Assembly (NCBI GenBank): GCA_029287755.1
Contig: JARFQM010000273.1
Location: 1 to 7,324, forward strand
DNA length: 7,324 nt
Direction of reading: 5' to 3'
Source: Desulfofustis sp.
GTDB lineage: Bacteria; Desulfobacterota; Desulfobulbia; Desulfobulbales; Desulfocapsaceae
Shown: piece after piece, positions 5,555 through 7,324 of the stretch
Layout: every line of letters starts with the position of its first letter
Numbering within the stretch: the stretch's first letter is position 1
Notes under the pieces: model-generated
What the model was told of the DNA's origin: nothing
The model's input: only the letters and a program-made list of their open reading frames with translations
Databases searched by the model: none
Translations under genes and position numbers: made by a program

Positions 5555-7324
5555 ATGGCACGACGATTAACAAAAAAGATCCGCTATATACGGCTGCCTG
5601 AAAAGCGAATTGCAGAAATAGATGCAATCGTGGCGTCCTGGCCGCATGAAACCAAGGAATTCATGCGTGCCCGTCTCAACCAGTATAAACCCCGCAGAGG
5701 CGTGGTGAGGCGCCTGGGCGGCCTGTTTCGCTGGTTTACCATATCACCCCGCACACGCGACCTGGCAATCCTGAAAAACCCCGAGATCCTCACGGACTGG
5801 CAGAAAAGATTTGAAGTGTCCGGCCAGACGGTGCCGCGAAAAGCCTGGAATCACATTCTTGAAAAGGAACTCAGCGACAACGATCATGCCTACATGCTGG
5901 CCCTGCTCGAGCGCGAACTCTCGGATGTTCACCTGCCCGATGAACTCGGCGAGCTTTTTGAAAAGATCTACCGGGCCCATATCAGAAAGGAGTACACCAC
6001 CGATCCGGACGTCCCGCAGGCGCCGATAATCCTGTTCATAGGAACCAGCGGAAGTGGAAAAACCGCAACCGCCACCAAGGGCATCGAACAGGTGTTCTTC
6101 GACAGCGACGTCCGCCCCGAGGTCGATCTCGACCAGAAACGGATGAATGTCATGGCCGAAGCGCCTTTCTGGAAATCTCTTGAGGAGGTCGAACCGGAAC
6201 TGGCCTCGGAAATTGAGCGCAGAAAACGTCTGCTCAGATACGAGCGGCTGGCGAAAATTCCCGTTATCAGCCATCTGTTCCGCAAACAGATTGGTAAGAA
6301 CCTCAGTGATTTGGAAGAACAGAGCCTGATGGTGGATTATGCCCGGATCACCCCCAATGATTTCCAGACGGCGCTCTCCGGTGAACCGGGCAATTACCTC
6401 AGACGGGCCTTCGGAAACCCGAGGTTCACCTGCATCAGACATCTCGAGGAAGCGCACAGCGCTTTCGCCAGGAAGGAGAGCGGCAGATCAAGCGGCGGCG
6501 GGCCCGAGCGTCAGCAGGGCACCCTGGTGGACAGCTCCAACATCATTATTGACGAGATCATCAACGGCACCAGAGACTGTCTGCTGATTGCCACTTCCGA
6601 CCAGCCGGAACTCTTCGATTCGGCTATTTATAGAAGATTCGTGGAAAAGGGGCTGATTATTGACGTCTCCGAATACTGGCTCAAGAAAGCCAATATGAAG
6701 GAGATCATCCGCATTGAGCTGATGCGCAACAATATTCGGGTCAGCACGGAAGAAACTGTGCCGGAATATGGCAACATCCAATGGCTCGATCCCGAAGACC
6801 TTAATACGGCGGTCGGTAAATTCTATCGCCTTTTCAAGGATCGCGCCCTCCAGGTAACGCCGGCCTATGTGCGCAAACTGGTTGGCTATATCATCAGCCT
6901 CAAAGGGACGTTCAGCGCCGATTTTCTGGACGATCCTTTGCTCGTTCGCCACGCCTTTGAAATGGTGGCCAGGAACGCGTTCGGCGATCTTTTCAAGAAG
7001 GTGGTCAACAGGATAGACCGGTCTGCCCATTGGAATGATTATGTCGGCGATATTAAAGATACCTTCTCGGAGATGGCGAATAACTGCCTTGTGTACAACG
7101 TCAACGAAGAAAAGGGTGTGGTTCTCAACGGGCCGCCGGGCAGCGGCAAAACCTTTCTGGTGCGGACCTGGCTCAGTGAGAACAAGAAGATTCACGATAT
7201 CAGCACCAGGCCCAGCGCCCTGCACAACCCGGCTGATCCCATTGACGGTACGGTTGAAAACCTGGTGAAAGTCTACGATATCGCTAAAATGATCGCCCCG
7301 GCCGTGGTATTCTTTGATGAAGGC
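5555..7324 (+). CDS. Tandem AAA-type ATPase, 3' end beyond window
   Basis: An open frame of 590 codons runs to the window edge without a stop. Residues 1-155 are basic and helical with no membrane segment. AAA module 1 has Walker A GTSGSGKT (163-170), an ITPNDF strand (265-270), a Walker B-like CIRHLEEA (293-300, Glu298-Glu299 in place of Asp-Glu), second-region IIIDEI (330-335), sensor-1 ATSD (346-349) and arginine-finger candidates YRRF (359-362). About 70 extra residues are inserted between Walker A and ITPNDF. After a helical linker, module 2 starts with Walker A GPPGSGKT (526-533) and is cut at Walker B VVFFDEG (584-590). The start at 5555 follows the SPFH stop by 19 bp with only a weak TGAG site, so coupling is likely. 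The protein probably remodels a substrate with the SPFH partner. Whether a protease domain follows is not visible. Confidence 0.85.
   Translation, partial: MARRLTKKIRYIRLPEKRIAEIDAIVASWPHETKEFMRARLNQYKPRRGVVRRLGGLFRWFTISPRTRDLAILKNPEILTDWQKRFEVSGQTVPRKAWNHILEKELSDNDHAYMLALLERELSDVHLPDELGELFEKIYRAHIRKEYTTDPDVPQAPIILFIGTSGSGKTATATKGIEQVFFDSDVRPEVDLDQKRMNVMAEAPFWKSLEEVEPELASEIERRKRLLRYERLAKIPVISHLFRKQIGKNLSDLEEQSLMVDYARITPNDFQTALSGEPGNYLRRAFGNPRFTCIRHLEEAHSAFARKESGRSSGGGPERQQGTLVDSSNIIIDEIINGTRDCLLIATSDQPELFDSAIYRRFVEKGLIIDVSEYWLKKANMKEIIRIELMRNNIRVSTEETVPEYGNIQWLDPEDLNTAVGKFYRLFKDRALQVTPAYVRKLVGYIISLKGTFSADFLDDPLLVRHAFEMVARNAFGDLFKKVVNRIDRSAHWNDYVGDIKDTFSEMANNCLVYNVNEEKGVVLNGPPGSGKTFLVRTWLSENKKIHDISTRPSALHNPADPIDGTVENLVKVYDIAKMIAPAVVFFDEG

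Noticed and set aside
5744..7225. Two long minus-strand reading frames (5744-6457 and 6488-7225)
   Set aside because: Both lie opposite the AAA ATPase, whose forward frame is continuously open and carries ordered Walker A, Walker B, sensor and arginine-finger motifs. The antisense frames show no domain.

Overview
The window appears to come from a Gram-negative bacterial chromosome, possibly an anaerobic deltaproteobacterium (Desulfobacterota, Desulfobulbales-like). That placement is inferred from moderate GC, codon use and gene content; there is no rRNA or other lineage marker. All five supported genes lie on the + strand, in two blocks separated by a 631-bp gene-free stretch.

Block 1 (68-3962) is a tightly packed operon. 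It holds an ABC ATPase (YbbA/LolD type), an 836-residue FtsX-like permease (YbbP type) whose start overlaps the ATPase stop by 4 bp, and, 8 bp further on, a GDSL-type esterase of the TesA family with an N-terminal export signal. In E. coli tesA sits next to ybbAP but is divergently transcribed. Here the three are collinear and probably co-translated, which supports one functional unit: a MacB/LolCDE-like mechanotransmission ABC machine acting with a periplasmic lipid or ester hydrolase. The esterase also has a cysteine after its hydrophobic segment and a 20-residue polar linker, so it may be a membrane-tethered lipoprotein.

The spacer (3963-4593) holds a weak terminator-like hairpin, two perfect palindromes side by side, one good sigma70-type promoter (TTGACA, 17 bp, TATGCT), and a 141-bp element with 16-bp terminal inverted repeats flanked by a 4-bp ACAA duplication. 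That element is best read as a MITE or IS-derived remnant and ends 40 bp before the next start codon.

Block 2 (4594-7324, running off the right edge) pairs a membrane-anchored SPFH/band-7 protein (HflC/prohibitin/stomatin superfamily) with a large AAA-type ATPase that starts 19 bp downstream. The ATPase shows two AAA modules within its first 590 residues. The first has an unusual insertion and an atypical Walker B (Glu-Glu); the second is cut by the window edge at its own Walker B. SPFH scaffolds working with AAA machines are known (HflK/HflC with FtsH, prohibitins with m-AAA proteases), but this ATPase is not a recognisable FtsH. The pair is the best candidate here for a poorly described system.
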